From positions 118,852,021 to 118,916,020 of the forward strand of contig CM045767.1 of NCBI GenBank assembly GCA_025200525.1: 64,000 bases of DNA, written 5' to 3'. A program made the translations under genes and the position numbers. Below, one piece after another: positions 1 through 12,419 of the stretch. Below the pieces are notes generated by a model that was given only the letters and a program-made list of their open reading frames with translations, did no database searches and was not told the origin of the DNA. The stretch comes from Camellia lanceoleosa. Taxonomy: Eukaryota > Streptophyta > Magnoliopsida > Ericales > Theaceae. Each line of letters begins with the position of its first letter. Within the stretch, counting starts at the first letter, position 1.

Positions 1-2963
1 GTGCTTGGTGATCAACACATAAAAGTTCTGTTTTTTAGTCCTCTTGATAGTTTATTAAGAGTGCTTGGTGGTTTGGGTAGGTTTGACCACCCTTAGGCTT
101 TGAAAGGCCTCATTTTTGTGCTATTTTGTTGAGCTCCGGGATTTTGGTGTTTGGGTCTCTTCACCACTGAAATCTTGAGGATTTCGATGGTGTAGATGAT
201 GCCTTAAAGTCCTAAGAAGGAGAGGCCACCCCTCTTCTTGATGTCCTTGAAAAGGGCAAGTTTTGGTCTCTTAAGGGAGCATAGTTTTGAATGTTTGAAG
301 AGCATGTTTTGGCTGTATTTTATGTTTATTGTGCCCTAATATGACATTGATAAGTGTTGGTTTTAGTACTCCTTGCATGTTTTGCATAGATGCTTTGTAA
401 TACTTTGTATTGCCTTAACTTGCTCTAGGTTGTTAGCCCTAGTTTGAGCATGCTTTAGGCTTAGATTCATGAAGCTTGTATGCTTATTTTGCCAGGCTTT
501 AGGTCTGTCCATGCTTATTTTGGTCGACCATGGCTTGTATCTTGGGTCCTCTTTATGTTTGACTTGTTGGGCTTAAGGGTACAAGTGTGAAGCATGCCTT
601 GCTTGCTTTATTTTCAATGGTTTGGAACCATTTGGCATGTCATTTCAGTCCATTTAGCATGCTTGTTTGATTGCCTTGCATGCCTCTTTGATGCTTTGGA
701 AGCTTGTGCCTTATGCCTCATATCTCAGCATTTGTGCGTGCCTTCCTAGTTGAGCCATTTAGATGCCATCTAAGTAGCCTTTTGGCTTTGTTTTAACATG
801 CTAAAAACCTGTTTTTAGTTGTTTAATGCATGCCATAATTGTCTTGCATAAGTATAGTTCAATGCCTCGTTGACTTGCTTTTAGTCTTGGACCATTTGCA
901 TGCTTTGTTTGGCCTATCTTGAGTTGGTTTAGCACCACACTTTGACATGATTTTAGAGCTCATGTTGCATGCTAATCATCCATGTTATCTCCTTTCAAGT
1001 GTGCTTGAGAGTGGTTTGTTTAATGCCTAAGTTGTGTGCCTTAACATGTGTACATGTGCATGTGTGTTTAGCTCCCATGTCTTAGCATATGGCTACTGAC
1101 TTTAGGCCTACTTGGAGTTGCCTAGGTCATGGGTAAGACCATTATTCACTTGCTTGTATGCTACCTCATGTTTGCTTGTGTGCTTGCATTGTTTGTCTAT
1201 ATGCTCATGTTGCATCCCTAGTTGACATGCTTAGGATTGCACACATAGGCATGCATGCCTTGTTCCTTGACTTGGTGATGGGAATTGGGCCTCACTTTGT
1301 TTGATTGGTTTGCATGCATTTGAAATTCAAGTTGCACACTTGATCCTTTAGGCCACCATGCATGGAAATGCGTGATTGGTGGTCCGAAAATCGAAGCACA
1401 TCTTCCTTTGAGTCATTAGTATGATAAGGAGTGTGTTTAGTGCATATATGCTTTGAATTGCATTGCCATGCCGATTTGCCCTCTCATCTTGTGAGTTGCG
1501 GAGTTCTGCGATTGATGCCGGCCGTGATCAATTATCACCGATGGATAAATTCGGTCGATGAGCTCAATCACTTGCGGTGGAAGTTTTGTGCAGCAGTAGT
1601 GATATCGATTACCTAAGGAAGTATTCCTAGGGCGTGGCGATCTTCGAGATGCAAGGCGAGGAAAACAGAGGCAAGCTAGGCATGGCGAGGCAATTAAAGT
1701 GGAATCCAAGCGCGCGTGCATTGAGCCCCCGCCCCGAGGCGGTTTACTGTTTTTCCTTAGATTAATTATTTTGTTAATTTAATTAATTTGTAATATTTAA
1801 TTAGCTTGCATAGTTAATTTATTTGTATTATTCTTTTGGTCTCTCCGAGCGAGGGCAAATCTGTAATAAGTGTGTGTGAGTGCGGTGTATGTCTTCCAAC
1901 CCCCATTTCTTTCTCCCTTTTACTTACCCGCTTTCAATGGTTAGTATTAGGGCACGTTTATTTTAGCATACCTTATGCAATGCATGCGTGCATCTATGCA
2001 TTTGTTGACATGCACCGGGCTCGGTACATCATACAAACTGCATTGTATTTTCAATTCCAAATTGAATACGTGCATCGAATAAAGTGCATTTCACATGCCA
2101 TCTTTAGGGTTAGCCGAGCCTACTCTAAATTGCATATTGCATGTGTTGCATTAGCCACTTAACATGAACTAGGTCATGCATGTTTGCTAACTAGTTTCTT
2201 GTTTTACACGAGTCTGATGTAAGTATTTTACGCTTTAGCATACCACATGCGTGTGAATGTTGCCATGACGGTATGCTTACCATGCTAAATGCTTATGTGA
2301 GATAAATTGTTTGAATGCCCTGTGGGTGGAGGTTGGGTTGCTTGAGTTGGAAAACTCATTGAAATCCATGTTTTAGCCTACTTGGTAGCAATTTCAAAAG
2401 CATTTTCAAAACAAGCGGATATGCAATGTGTGTTTCCAAATTAAGCGATCTAGTCTATACTTGTTTCTTTGCTTGCATAACATAGTAATTCTAGACTAAT
2501 AATTGGAATAAGAACACGTAATGTTTTCAAAACAGATATCACGGTTAGTAGAGGCGGTCTTGGACCGGCGAAAAGGGGTGCTCATAGTTGACCTTCCCGA
2601 TCGTACACAAGCTCGAGCCAAGACCACTTTGGTGATGACGGACCGTGGCCTTGGCATTAGTCGGGTTTCCTAAATTTCCCATTTTAAAATATTTAGGTGG
2701 CGACTCTGTCCGCAAAGCGATCCATGTTTGGCACTACTTTTCAAAAAATCATTTTTCTTCAAAAGCGATTTGCGGATTTGGACTCTTGGGTTCAGATTAA
2801 GAACCGCAACAAACAAAAGGGAGTCCGAACTGTAGCATAGAGGCCAAGGCTATTACGTGCCCTGAACTGCATTTTACTATACTCTCATTAGCGAGGCCTT
2901 GGTAATCCCGGATTCTTGGCGATTCTGATGCTAAACCCATAGGGCCGCGTTTGGGTCGTGACA
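1..2963 (+). mobile_element. Giant LTR 'C' (3' part), Tat/Ogre-like
   Basis: This is the 3' part of a very long LTR; its start lies outside the window. The last 1.1 kb (about 1,830-2,835) aligns by eye, in opposite orientation, with LTR A (9,061 onward) and LTR B (10,290 onward). Shared blocks include GCACCGGGCTCGG, the GGTGGCGACTCTGT block at 2,697 and GGAGTCCGAACTGTAG at 2,820. The LTR ends in GGGTCGTGACA at 2,963. Just beyond it the minus-strand protease frame of element D begins, so C was inserted into D. The flanking five bases are GTGAC; the matching copy would lie off-window. No protein-coding frame is credible. LTRs over 4 kb suggest the Tat/Ogre or Athila lineages, but no internal domain is present to prove this. 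It may be a solo LTR or the 3' LTR of a longer element. Confidence 0.75.
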
Positions 2964-4159
2964 GTGACACTAGATGGCAAAACCACAGATAATGCATATC
3001 CCAATGGTTTAGCTGTTGATGTTAACTTGGAAACAAAGTGTGGTGCCACAAACGAATGAGTGGAAACAGAGTCGAAGAGAACACGAGCTAAGTGACCACG
3101 GACAGAAAGTGTACCTGTCACAACGTTCTCCGTAGCATTGGAGTTTCCTGGTACTAACGCAAAAGCTTTTCCTTGGCGTTTCTATTCCTTTTTCCCTCCT
3201 GTGGTGGTTTCTGATTTCTGAGCTAATTCAGAGGTACTTATCACAGAGTTGGTGAATTTCGGGCAGTTTTTCATTACATGGCCAACTTGGCCACATCTAT
3301 AACATGCTCCTATTGCCGGATAGCACTGTCCCCTATGAGCCTTTCCGTAACTTGCACAATTTGGAATAATGCTACCCTTGGGAATAGTAAAACCTTGGTT
3401 AGCTAAACCATTTGAGCTAGTAGATCCGGGATTTACTTTCTTTGGTGGGGCTGCCCTTGATCCTCCGACTGGTTCTCAAAACCGCCTCTTTTAACCCATT
3501 CCACTGGAACGTGCGGTTTTAATTCTTTTTTCGGTGATATATGCTCGATCCACCACTTCTGCATAGGTTGGTAGTTTTAGAACCTCGAGCCTATCTTTGA
3601 TTTCTACATCTAATCCTGCTTCAAATTTTCTTTCTTTTTGGGCTTCTGTCGGAATAACATACGGTGCAAATCGTGCTAGTCGTGTGAACTTACTTTCGTA
3701 CTCCGCCACTGACATTGTTCCTTGCCTCAAATGTAAGAACTCGGATGCTTTCTGCTCCCGTAGTGATTCTGGAAAATACTTTTCATAGAACACCTCTAGG
3801 AATCTCGCCCAAGTCACAACCTTTTCTTTTTCTAAGGTGAGAAGCCATCATTCCTGCGCATCTTCCTTGAAAGTGAAAGTGGCGAAGGATACTTTCTGTT
3901 CTTCTGTGCAGGGTAGGGCACGAAAAATCTTCTCCATTTCTTTAACCCAAGCTTCAGCTATCAACGGATTTGAACCTCCTATGAATGTCGAAGGATTCAG
4001 GTCTTGGAATTGTTTAATCGTATTTGTCCCTTCTCGATGTTCTAGTGACCCATTGTTTTACAAGGCTTGTAAGAAACTGGTAATAGCTCTCTTCACAATC
4101 CGTTCCATTGGATCGGCTCCATTGGATGATGACCCGGTACCATTTCCATCGTTAGCCAT
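2964..4159 (-). pseudogene. gag-protease of Ty3/gypsy element D (broken)
   Basis: The reading runs leftward from an ATG at 4,159. It shows a retrotransposon gag domain (core 3,817-3,491, including WARFLEVFYEKYFPESLREQ), then a CX2CX4HX4C zinc knuckle near 3,262-3,303 (CYRCGQVGHVMKNC), then a retropepsin-like segment around 2,964-3,120. At least four stop codons break the frame: one about 35 codons after the ATG, one replacing the first Trp of the usual gag WW pair, one after GMG at 3,491, and one between the knuckle and the protease. The protease active site reads DSV where D-S/T-G is expected. The frame ends where LTR C was inserted, so pol is missing. The gag sequence resembles Tekay/Del-type chromoviruses; that is my recognition, not a search. 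The copy is dead. Confidence 0.85.
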
Positions 4160-4490
4160 AGCTATAAAATAATTTTAATAAACGTGGTGCATGATTTCTA
4201 TCAATTACCTAATTAAAACATATTTACATAATCTACAAAATATAGATAATATATTACTCACAAAACACAGGTTTTATTTATGTATAATGGTGTTGGTACA
4301 TTACTTGTAGTTATGTCAATTTTAATGCCTAACCTTCCATGACAAAACGGGTTAGAACTAGGTCACGGTCAGCTTGCTTAGATACCCAACAAAAGAAAAA
4401 CATAAAAACAACAAAAGAAAGGATTTTGTTATCAGGATCTTAGGTTGAAAACAACCATGGGTACTGCAGCTGCATGTGATGCTCAAACTC

Positions 4491-5057
4491 CTATTCGTTT
4501 TGCTCTATGCCAAAACATCGCCATGCCACCTCCACTTGGTATATGGGGATGCCTGCCTCGTAATCCCACAGTTGTCGTCCTATAATATGCACAGGTACCT
4601 CCATATACGTCATAATGTCACCAAAGTTAACCATCTGAGTGTCAATTAGGTTCTGAGGGGGAGGGACTCTTGCTTGGATGTGATCACTTAAGAAAGCATG
4701 TTCTCGTCGAGCCATAAACTCTGGAGGTAAAGGTGCTACTAAATGGCGAGGATATTCCTGACTCGGGGCCATGACTACTACCCGTGTGGGTCCTAAAAAC
4801 CTGTCTAAGGTACTCATAGCGTCAACCCTCCATCACTGTGTGTCTACTACTGTGGGGACAGCCCTTAAGTATACTGGTCGGCCCATAAGTCGGTTGAGAA
4901 TCGAGTCTGCCTGCCTAACTATTGCTTCAAAGTCCCCTATTTCCTCTTGTAAGTTTGGAACATAATTGTTATTTTCAAAAATTCCTTCAATGTCTGAGGG
5001 ATCAGGTCCATACCAAAAAGAATCGCCAAAGTTAAGTTCTGACATTGCCTGCACCAC
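4491..5057 (-). pseudogene. Extra ORF between PBS and gag of element D
   Basis: One minus-strand frame runs from about 5,057 to 4,491, roughly 189 codons, with a single in-frame TGA near 4,833. The frame is the same on both sides (MSELNFGDSF... before, MSTLDRFLGP... after). It lies between the primer-binding site and the gag start, where a typical chromovirus has only leader. The predicted product is acidic at its N-terminus, with repeated Asp/Glu and Trp/Tyr, then mixed. I recognise no domain. It could be a genuine extra ORF of this lineage that has gained one stop, or chance. Length, shared frame and orientation favour a real, decayed ORF. Confidence 0.45.
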
Positions 5058-5162
5058 AAGATGCCCAACTTAGCTATAGAACCAAGAAAAGACTTATCAT
5101 TATAAGGACTAAGGTAAGACTGTAAGGGCTAAAAATTTATTTTATTTTATTTTTTTAAATCA

Positions 5163-5178
5163 TTGCTCTGATACTACT
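5163..5178 (-). other. Primer-binding site of element D (initiator tRNA-Met type)
   Basis: Read on the minus strand, the bases just inside the LTR are TAGTATCAGAGC. This is one mismatch from the usual plant tRNA-iMet primer site TGGTATCAGAGC. It sits two to three bases from the LTR end at 5,181 and fixes both the LTR boundary and the element's orientation. Confidence 0.8.
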
Positions 5179-5180
5179 TT

Positions 5181-6398
5181 TGTCACGACCAATCTCGATG
5201 ACCAAAATTTGGATCGCGACTAGCTAATCCTAAAATCCCACAGAGTGATTCTAAGTAATTAATTTAAATAATGCAGCAAAATGAAATAAAGAAGGTAGAT
5301 TAATATCTAAAGCATACATAGAAATTATTATTTATTTTACGATGTAACATCAGTCATATAATGATTACAAGGAAAAAAACACATGATATCCATAACAAAT
5401 TTGAGGTTCTAATCCACAGGGTAAAACCATCATTCTTTAAATTTCTTCACCTGAAAGGGGGTTTTAACAGCTATAAGCACATAGCAAAGTGAGAAATATT
5501 ATACTGAGAGCATGAGGGTATAAAATCACCATGGATAATTGTTTAGGCTAAAGATAAATAGTTTGATCCAAATAAATTATTTTTAATAACAGACATATAA
5601 CACAAAACTATTTAACAAAATAATCATATTTACAGTACAGAACAGAACAAAGGGTCAATGGATCCATGACAAATAGAGAACCACAAAGTGGTCAAACAGA
5701 GGCCAATGATTATTTAAGTCCCCCAAGGCGTGGGACTCCCGAGGTGGTACTTACAAAATATAATTGTTTATGAGGTTATAGTCAAATGTTCTTTAAAATA
5801 TAAACAAATATATCCATGGGTTTCATTTTAGCAAATAGGGTTTAGAAATTAAACCACGTAACTGAAATATTTATATAATTTATAATACTTTATAAAACAT
5901 AACTTGTATAAAACAAATATGGTAAGTCAAAACATACGTAAAATATATTATGGTGACTCAAGGTATATTATAACTCACCTAATTAGTAATTCCTAATTGG
6001 GCTCCCCTCCTCCGCAAGCTGACTCTCTCACCCGATCACCTTTGTTGGTTGTTTTGTTTTGTTTTTTTCTCTTGATCTCCTCTTCACATCAATTCTCCTA
6101 TTTATACTAAGCATCAAACTTGCTCAGCAAGTTCATAGGGGACACGTTGCCTAAGCTAGGTAATTAATGCTCTAGAAGGCATGAACTTATCCATTTGGGA
6201 TAAGTTTGAATAGTTTTTTTATTTGCTTTTTATTTATTTATTTAACTTTGGGTTCAAATTCTAACATAATTAAACCATTAGATTACATTTTAGACATGTC
6301 ATTTAAATGTTTTCCTAGTATTTTTATTTATTTATATATATATTTATTTTATTTTATTTTATTATTATTATTATTATTTAAACAATTAGGGTGTCACA
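5181..6398 (-). mobile_element. 5' LTR of Ty3/gypsy element D
   Basis: On the minus strand it begins TGTGACACCC at 6,398 and ends GGTCGTGACA at 5,181 (1,218 bp). The ends form the usual short TG...CA inverted repeat and the PBS follows directly. The element interrupts the Ulp1-like gene: sequence to the right of 6,398 continues that gene. The partner LTR lies off-window to the left, so the target duplication (TATAC expected) cannot be checked. Confidence 0.85.
6097..6109 (-). promoter_or_regulatory. TATA box of LTR D
   Basis: The minus strand reads TAGTATAAATAGG, close to the plant TATA consensus. It is about 290 bp into the LTR and is followed by an AG-rich leader, as expected for a retrotransposon promoter. 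Confidence 0.6.
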
Positions 6399-6487
6399 TA
6401 TACAAACTAAGATTGATAAACTACCATTGCACCACCACTACAATTCGTCAAACATTCATATACAAACTACTATTGGTTTTGTTGTAC

Positions 6488-9023
6488 TTATAATTTTTAA
6501 AGCCTCATTGTAATGCTCATCACGCACCCTACGTCTTGACCTCATAGAGTTGTAATGTTTCCAATTCCCGCTTTCTGAATTGTGTACCATGACTATCCAA
6601 TGGTTGGCATTGTAGATAGGGAAAAGTTTGTATTTGCAACCTCGCGCTGCCTTCGTGTGTACGTTCAAGTACTTCGTTCGTGATACAGTGCTATTGTTCC
6701 ACATCATATCCTGCACAATTGTTCAAAACCAACCCAGTCCTATCACATTTCATTCAACAAATATTAATTTAAAATTTCGTATAAACAAACAATAGTTATG
6801 TTACACACCGAACACACACTACTATAAATGTATGTTGTGCCCACATATTCTGGTCTCCCCGACACCACCTTATGCATTTCTGTTAACATAGCAGCGTATG
6901 CATCGATTACCTACACCATATGTTACCCATTAATATTCCAATACACTAGTAATAACAATTTGTAAATTTTTGTACACTATGCGCTACTAATATTTTGTTA
7001 CCATTATGTGGAAGTACATGCATTTATATATTCGTAACGGTGTGTTATTAAATACATTTGCCATATATGTGTGTAATACCTTGTATGTGACATCCGTCAC
7101 ACACCACATATCTGCATTTTCCATATATGTGTGTCAATTGTTTTGCAAAGCACTCTGTTTGTGGAGTTTTTTGTCACAACTTGCATTTTGTAACAGCCAC
7201 GTCAACCACGATACGATTGAAACAATGTTTACATGTGTATGAGGGGTTTAAAAAAATATACAACTCTTCAACGTTAAATGATACAAGACCAGCTTACATT
7301 ACCATGGATAAAGTTCTGTTGCACCATGTCTTTGATATCTATGAAATGCACTTCTATTCCATTGTGTCCACCGTCCCATACTATTAACCTGCAAATCATA
7401 AATCAAATTTAACAACCACCATAATACAACATTTAGAACTTCTAAACATAAAATAGTACAACATTCCATATGAACAACCTACCCATCACCCTCTAAACTG
7501 TACATTCTCTCTAGTAATTGCCTATCGTCATCCTTCAACATGTTCCGCACAGTGTACCTCCTATTCATACCAAAACCATGCCCGGATTTATGTTTCACCT
7601 CAACGTCCTCAACTCTGTAAATCACCCCGGGCTCAAATGATTTACATAGCCTCACATTGTCACTTACTTTTTGTCGCCCAAATATGCCGGGATATTCGTA
7701 GTCAGACAACCTAAATTCCCGTCTTGGCTTGTTTTTCACCCGTTTAACCAGTGACGTCATTTTCGGCTCAGAACTTGTTGCAGTAGTTGTGTCTTCACAA
7801 CCAGCTTGTACACCAACAAAAGCTGCGCCAACATTTACATTTCTACTTGACACTAACTGTGCATTATGGGGACTGCAGCTACCTTCCACACCTCCCATAG
7901 TCGAACGTACATACCCATCGGTAAAGTCAATCGTTAAATCTTCAACCCCAACTTTGTCTTTCACAATTTCTAATGCGGGGATGCCAACATCTTTGGTTTG
8001 GCCTGCAGGACACGCAGACTGCTGCGCACTTTTGCCACTCGTCACGTTGCCAGAACCACTTACTTTCCCCGATTGACTTTTACTCAGTGTTCGTTGATTA
8101 AATCCATTATTCGCAACACATTGCGTTACCTCGTGCACTTCACGATCATCAAGACTATCCTCTAAATTGGTTATTTTCGACTCCAATCGACCAACCAGCG
8201 TACTGAGTCGTGCAATTTCAGCATCCTTCTCGACAATAACACTATTAAAGTCTATAAACAAATTAGCAGCATGCTTCCCAAGTAGTTTATCCATCGTTTC
8301 GACACGATGTTCCAATTCACGTACCCGTGTGTCTTTATTATTAATTTCACTCGCCAACTCAGTAATTCTGACTTTAGCAGTTCTCAGCTCATCATTCACC
8401 CCCGCTGGTTCTGTACCAACGACTTCACCATCCGGAGTGCTGGACAGGTCTAGAAGATCCGGGAACAATACCAGCCACACTTCTTCGCTTGTCAACATCT
8501 TCCCACCCACTTTTTCCTTACTGGTCGGTGTACCAATATTGTTATTCTCATCATCATCTACCCCTTGCATTTTGATGGGACCACCATTCGGTGTATCAGG
8601 CTGCCAACAATTGAAGCTTGGCTCCACACTGCCCACATCATTCATCTCAACAATAGCCTCATGCCCATCACACGCGTTAATTGGATCCACATCCATCATA
8701 ATTCAACCAACTTGTCTTGGTTCATTCGCAATAACAGCCAGTTTCAGAATATGACACTCAGTAATTATCCTGACAAGTTTATCACAGTGCACCTACAAAA
8801 AATCCAAAATAACACACACATAAACATCAGTGTATGCAAACAAAACCCAAAAAAAAAAAAAAAAAATTTCAACGGTTTTATTCCATACCTCAATGTAACC
8901 TTCTGCCGACAAATTTATCCCTTTCAATTTCCCCATAACTGCATCAATGTTCCATCGACAAAACCTTGGTGTCATATTAGGCCGTTCCAGGGTGACGATG
9001 GTCGAATGTTCACAAATGGGAAA
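6488..9023 (-). pseudogene. Ulp1/C48 peptidase-like gene of a DNA transposon, truncated
   Basis: Exons with GT-AG borders and consistent phases can be read on the minus strand: 9,023-8,889 (contains TPRFCRWNIDAVMGKLKG), 8,792-7,483, 7,388-7,298 (VWDGGHNGIEVHFIDIKDMV), 6,910-6,809 (VIDAYAAMLTEMHKVVSG) and 6,710-about 6,488. The last two carry a Ulp1-type fold with the catalytic His in NHWIVMVHN. The Asp expected at the next catalytic position appears as Asn (KHYNSM). The Cys-bearing C-terminus is lost at the LTR D insertion. The long exon has an in-frame TGA at 8,705-8,703 just before MMDVDP. After it comes an acidic stretch, a heptad-like coiled coil (about residues 100-190 from that Met) and a basic segment. 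Plant Mutator-like and CACTA elements often carry Ulp1 domains, so I read this as a transposon gene and not a host deSUMOylase. No transposase domain is visible. Confidence 0.7.
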
Positions 9024-9060
9024 CTAAAATCAAGATATCAAACAAACCATTAAATAAGCC

Positions 9061-10289
9061 TGTAACTCGACTTTTTCACGCCCCCTTCGGAAGGTTTGAA
9101 AGAAGCCCTACAGTTCGGACTCCCGTGATTTTGAATCTAATCTCACAAGTGCAATGTGAAATTGATAAACACCAAAGAGTCTAAATCCGACAAATCTTTT
9201 GAAAAATCAATTTTTGAATAAAAAATGCCAAAATTAGATTACTTTGCTAGATACAGAGTCACCACCTAAATATTTTATTTTGGAAAAATTTAGGAAACCC
9301 ATGACTCGTGCCAAAGGCCACGTGTCAGTTATCACCAAAGTTGTCTCGGCTTGGGAACTTAGGTACGAGAGGGGAAGGTCATGAATTGAGCACCCCCGCT
9401 CGCCCGATCAAAGATCAGCCTTTACTAATCATGATATGATTTTTATAAACATTATGTGCTCTTGTTCCGGTTATTAAGCTAGCATGACTATGTGATATAC
9501 ACAAGCAAGTATAGACTAGTTTGCCTGAATTGGAACAATTCAAATTCATGTTTGTTTTGTGAAAATAGTTTGAATTTGCCACCTCAAGTGGGCTTAAAGT
9601 TGTGAATTTGCCACTAAACATAGTGGGCTTAAAACTGATTTGCCACTCAACAAAGTGGGCTTAAAACGTACATTTATTGAATCATTCCAATTCAAGCAAC
9701 AAGCCTTTATCCACAGGCATTCAACCAGTTTATCAAGTAAGCATTTAGCCTCATAGTAAGCATGCTAGTCATGACAATCATTCACACTCATGCAAGTATG
9801 CTAAAGTATTAAAAACGCACCTAGTATTCCAAGCCAAGATAAAACAAAAGAGTTAGAAAAATGCATGATTCCTAACTATAATGCAACATATGCGATATGC
9901 AATTAATAGACTCGGCTACTAATATGACATATGACTCAATTTAAATAGCATGCGGTTAAATACGTATTCAAAGAAGTATTGAAATGACAATACAGTTTGA
10001 ATGATGCGCCGAGCCTTGGTGCATGCAAGACAAGATGAATATATGCAAGCATAAGGTATGCTAATTGAAATGTGATGCTCCTAAACTAACTATTGAAAGT
10101 GGTTGAGTAAAAGGGAGAAAGACGTGGGCTTGGAAGACATGCTCATTATTACATTACGCTTTCACGAAGGAGAGTCCGAATGAATAAAGCTAACTAGCTA
10201 ATTAAGCTAAGCTAATTAAGTTAATTATTACAAAACTTGAATGAATAATTAACTAACTATCTAAGATAATTAAATATTACATCACCAAC
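9061..10289 (-). mobile_element. Giant LTR 'A', segment 1 (3' end of the LTR)
   Basis: On the plus strand it starts TGTAACTCGA at 9,061. It aligns with LTR B over about 1.1 kb, with shared blocks such as GGAACTTRG near 9,355 and 10,577, the GGTGGCGACTC block (reverse strand, about 9,262) and GGCTTAAAA repeats. At 10,285-10,289 (CCAAC) it is interrupted by solo LTR B and resumes at 14,428. The preceding bases AAGCC would be the left target duplication. I could not find a matching copy on the right. Confidence 0.7.
9594..9672. repeat. Short direct repeats in LTR A
   Basis: A block of the form TTTGCCAC-TC-AGTGGGCTTAAA occurs about three times in LTR A (9,575-9,665) and again in LTR B (10,790-10,880). 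It is an internal subrepeat common to both LTRs and helps establish their homology. Confidence 0.6.
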
Positions 10290-12419
10290 TGTAGAGGTCC
10301 CCGAACGCCCCGGGAGGGTTAAGTCCCGTTCCGTTCATATTGGGGTCACTACAGTTCAAGGACTCAAATGTCACGGTTCTTAATCTTGAACCAAAGAGTC
10401 CAAATCCAACAAATCGATTTTGAAAACAGAATTTTTTGAAAAGAAGTATCAAACATGGACTGCTTTGCCAGATACAGAGTTGCCACTTAAATGTTTTTTT
10501 AATGGGAAATTTAGGAAACCCTGACTCAGTGCCAAATGCCATGTGTCCGTCATCACCAAAGTTGCCTCGGTTAGGAACTTGGATTGGACGATTGGGAAAG
10601 GTCGCCGTGAGCACCCTTTCGCCGGTCAAAGACCGGCCTCTACTAACCATGATATCTGATTTTGAAAACATTGTGCGTTCTTATTCCGGTTATTAGCCTA
10701 GGTTACTATGTGATGCGCACAGCATACAAGTATAGACCAGGTCGCCTGAATTGGGACAAAACATTTCATGTTCATTTTTTAAAGATGGTTTGCTACCCGC
10801 AAGTAGGCTTAAAATGCAGATTTTGCCACCCTCAGGTGGGCTTAGAAAAGATGGTTTTGCCACTATCTAGTGGGCTTGAAACTCACAGTCAATGCATTGT
10901 CCCAATCCAAATAACCCAACCTCCACCCACAGGCATTCAAGCAGTTATATCACATAAGCACTTAGCCTCATGGTAAGCATGCAATTCATGGCAGTCACTC
11001 ACACGCATGCAAGGATGCTAAAGCATAAAACTCACCGAGTACTCCAAGCCAAAACAGAAGCCCATTATAAATCATGCATGATCCTAGATATACAGAATTG
11101 CCTAATGCAACACATGCAAAAATGCAAACTATAGCAGGCTCGGCTATTCTAAACATGGCATATGGAATGCTACAGCTAACATGTATTCAACTTGGAATTG
11201 AAATACAAATGCAGTTAGTATGATGCGCCGAGCCCGGTGCATGCAAAACAGATGAATGAATGCAAACATGCTATCATACTGTATGCTAATTGAAATATGT
11301 CCTAATCTAACCATCATAAGTAGGTAAATAAAAGGGAAGAAAGACGTGGGGTTGGAAGACATACATCACACTCACGCACACTTATTACAATTATGCCTCG
11401 CACAGGGTCCGAATAAATATCTGATCCGAATAAAAGAATAGTACAGTCCAAATAATGTACAAATTCCTAATTAATTTACAAATTAACTAAGAAAATAATA
11501 AATTGGCATGCAAGCCAGGGACTGCCTTGATTCTGATGAATGATGTATGTTTAGGCTGCCTTGTGCGGAAATTCACTAGGATGCCCCAATTAGCCTCTGT
11601 TTTGCAATTGTTCTTGGAAAGCGCACCAAGCCTCGGAAGACTGCTGATTCTTGATTTTGCTGCAACAGAGAGCAGGAAAGGGGCATAGCAATGTATTTCA
11701 CAAATGTATGCATGTCTCGATCCTCGTGCCACCAATCATGCATCTCGATGCACGATGGCTGAAGAGCCGAATTGCACAACTCAATATGAAATGAATGCAT
11801 ATGAAAATACAACAAAACCTAACTCCATCATGGATAATCCGGAGTGTCGGTGACTGGGGAATTGAGATACGTTTCGTCACTCGAGTCTGAGCGTACCTCG
11901 TTTCCGTGCGAACTAACTCCTATCCCGAACACGATGCAATATGCATGATATGCATGAAATGCAACTAAGATACAACCTAACATGCGAAAGGCTATGAAAT
12001 GGCATACACGATGCACGATGTAACAAGGCATATATAATGCTCTAACATACAACCTAGCATACACAATGTTATGGACTAAGATGGCATACACAATGCATAA
12101 TGGACTTACACTAACACAAGTGGACCTCAACCACACTCACATAGGAGGCCAAAAGATAAAAACAAGACAACTCAAAATGCGTGCACGCGTGCACGCAAAC
12201 CGAGAACCGACCCTCAGGCACCGAAATGCCACTCTAATGAGACATGACAAAGACATGGAATATGGTATGCAAACATGAAAAAATCAGTAGCAAGATGAGG
12301 TGAAAAACAGCCCCGAATCAATGCGAAATGACACCCGATGCATGGAATCACTCCCGAAACATGAAATTAGGCATACGGGATGGCCTACAGCTATACAAAG
12401 CATGCATAATTGGTACATG

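Noticed and set aside
5441..6180. Possible small gene in LTR D
   Set aside because: No open frame of note; sequence is bounded by LTR termini and contains the LTR promoter.
8167..8754. 195-codon plus-strand frame
   Set aside because: Mirror of the long Ulp1-gene exon on the minus strand, which has coiled-coil character and consistent splice phases.
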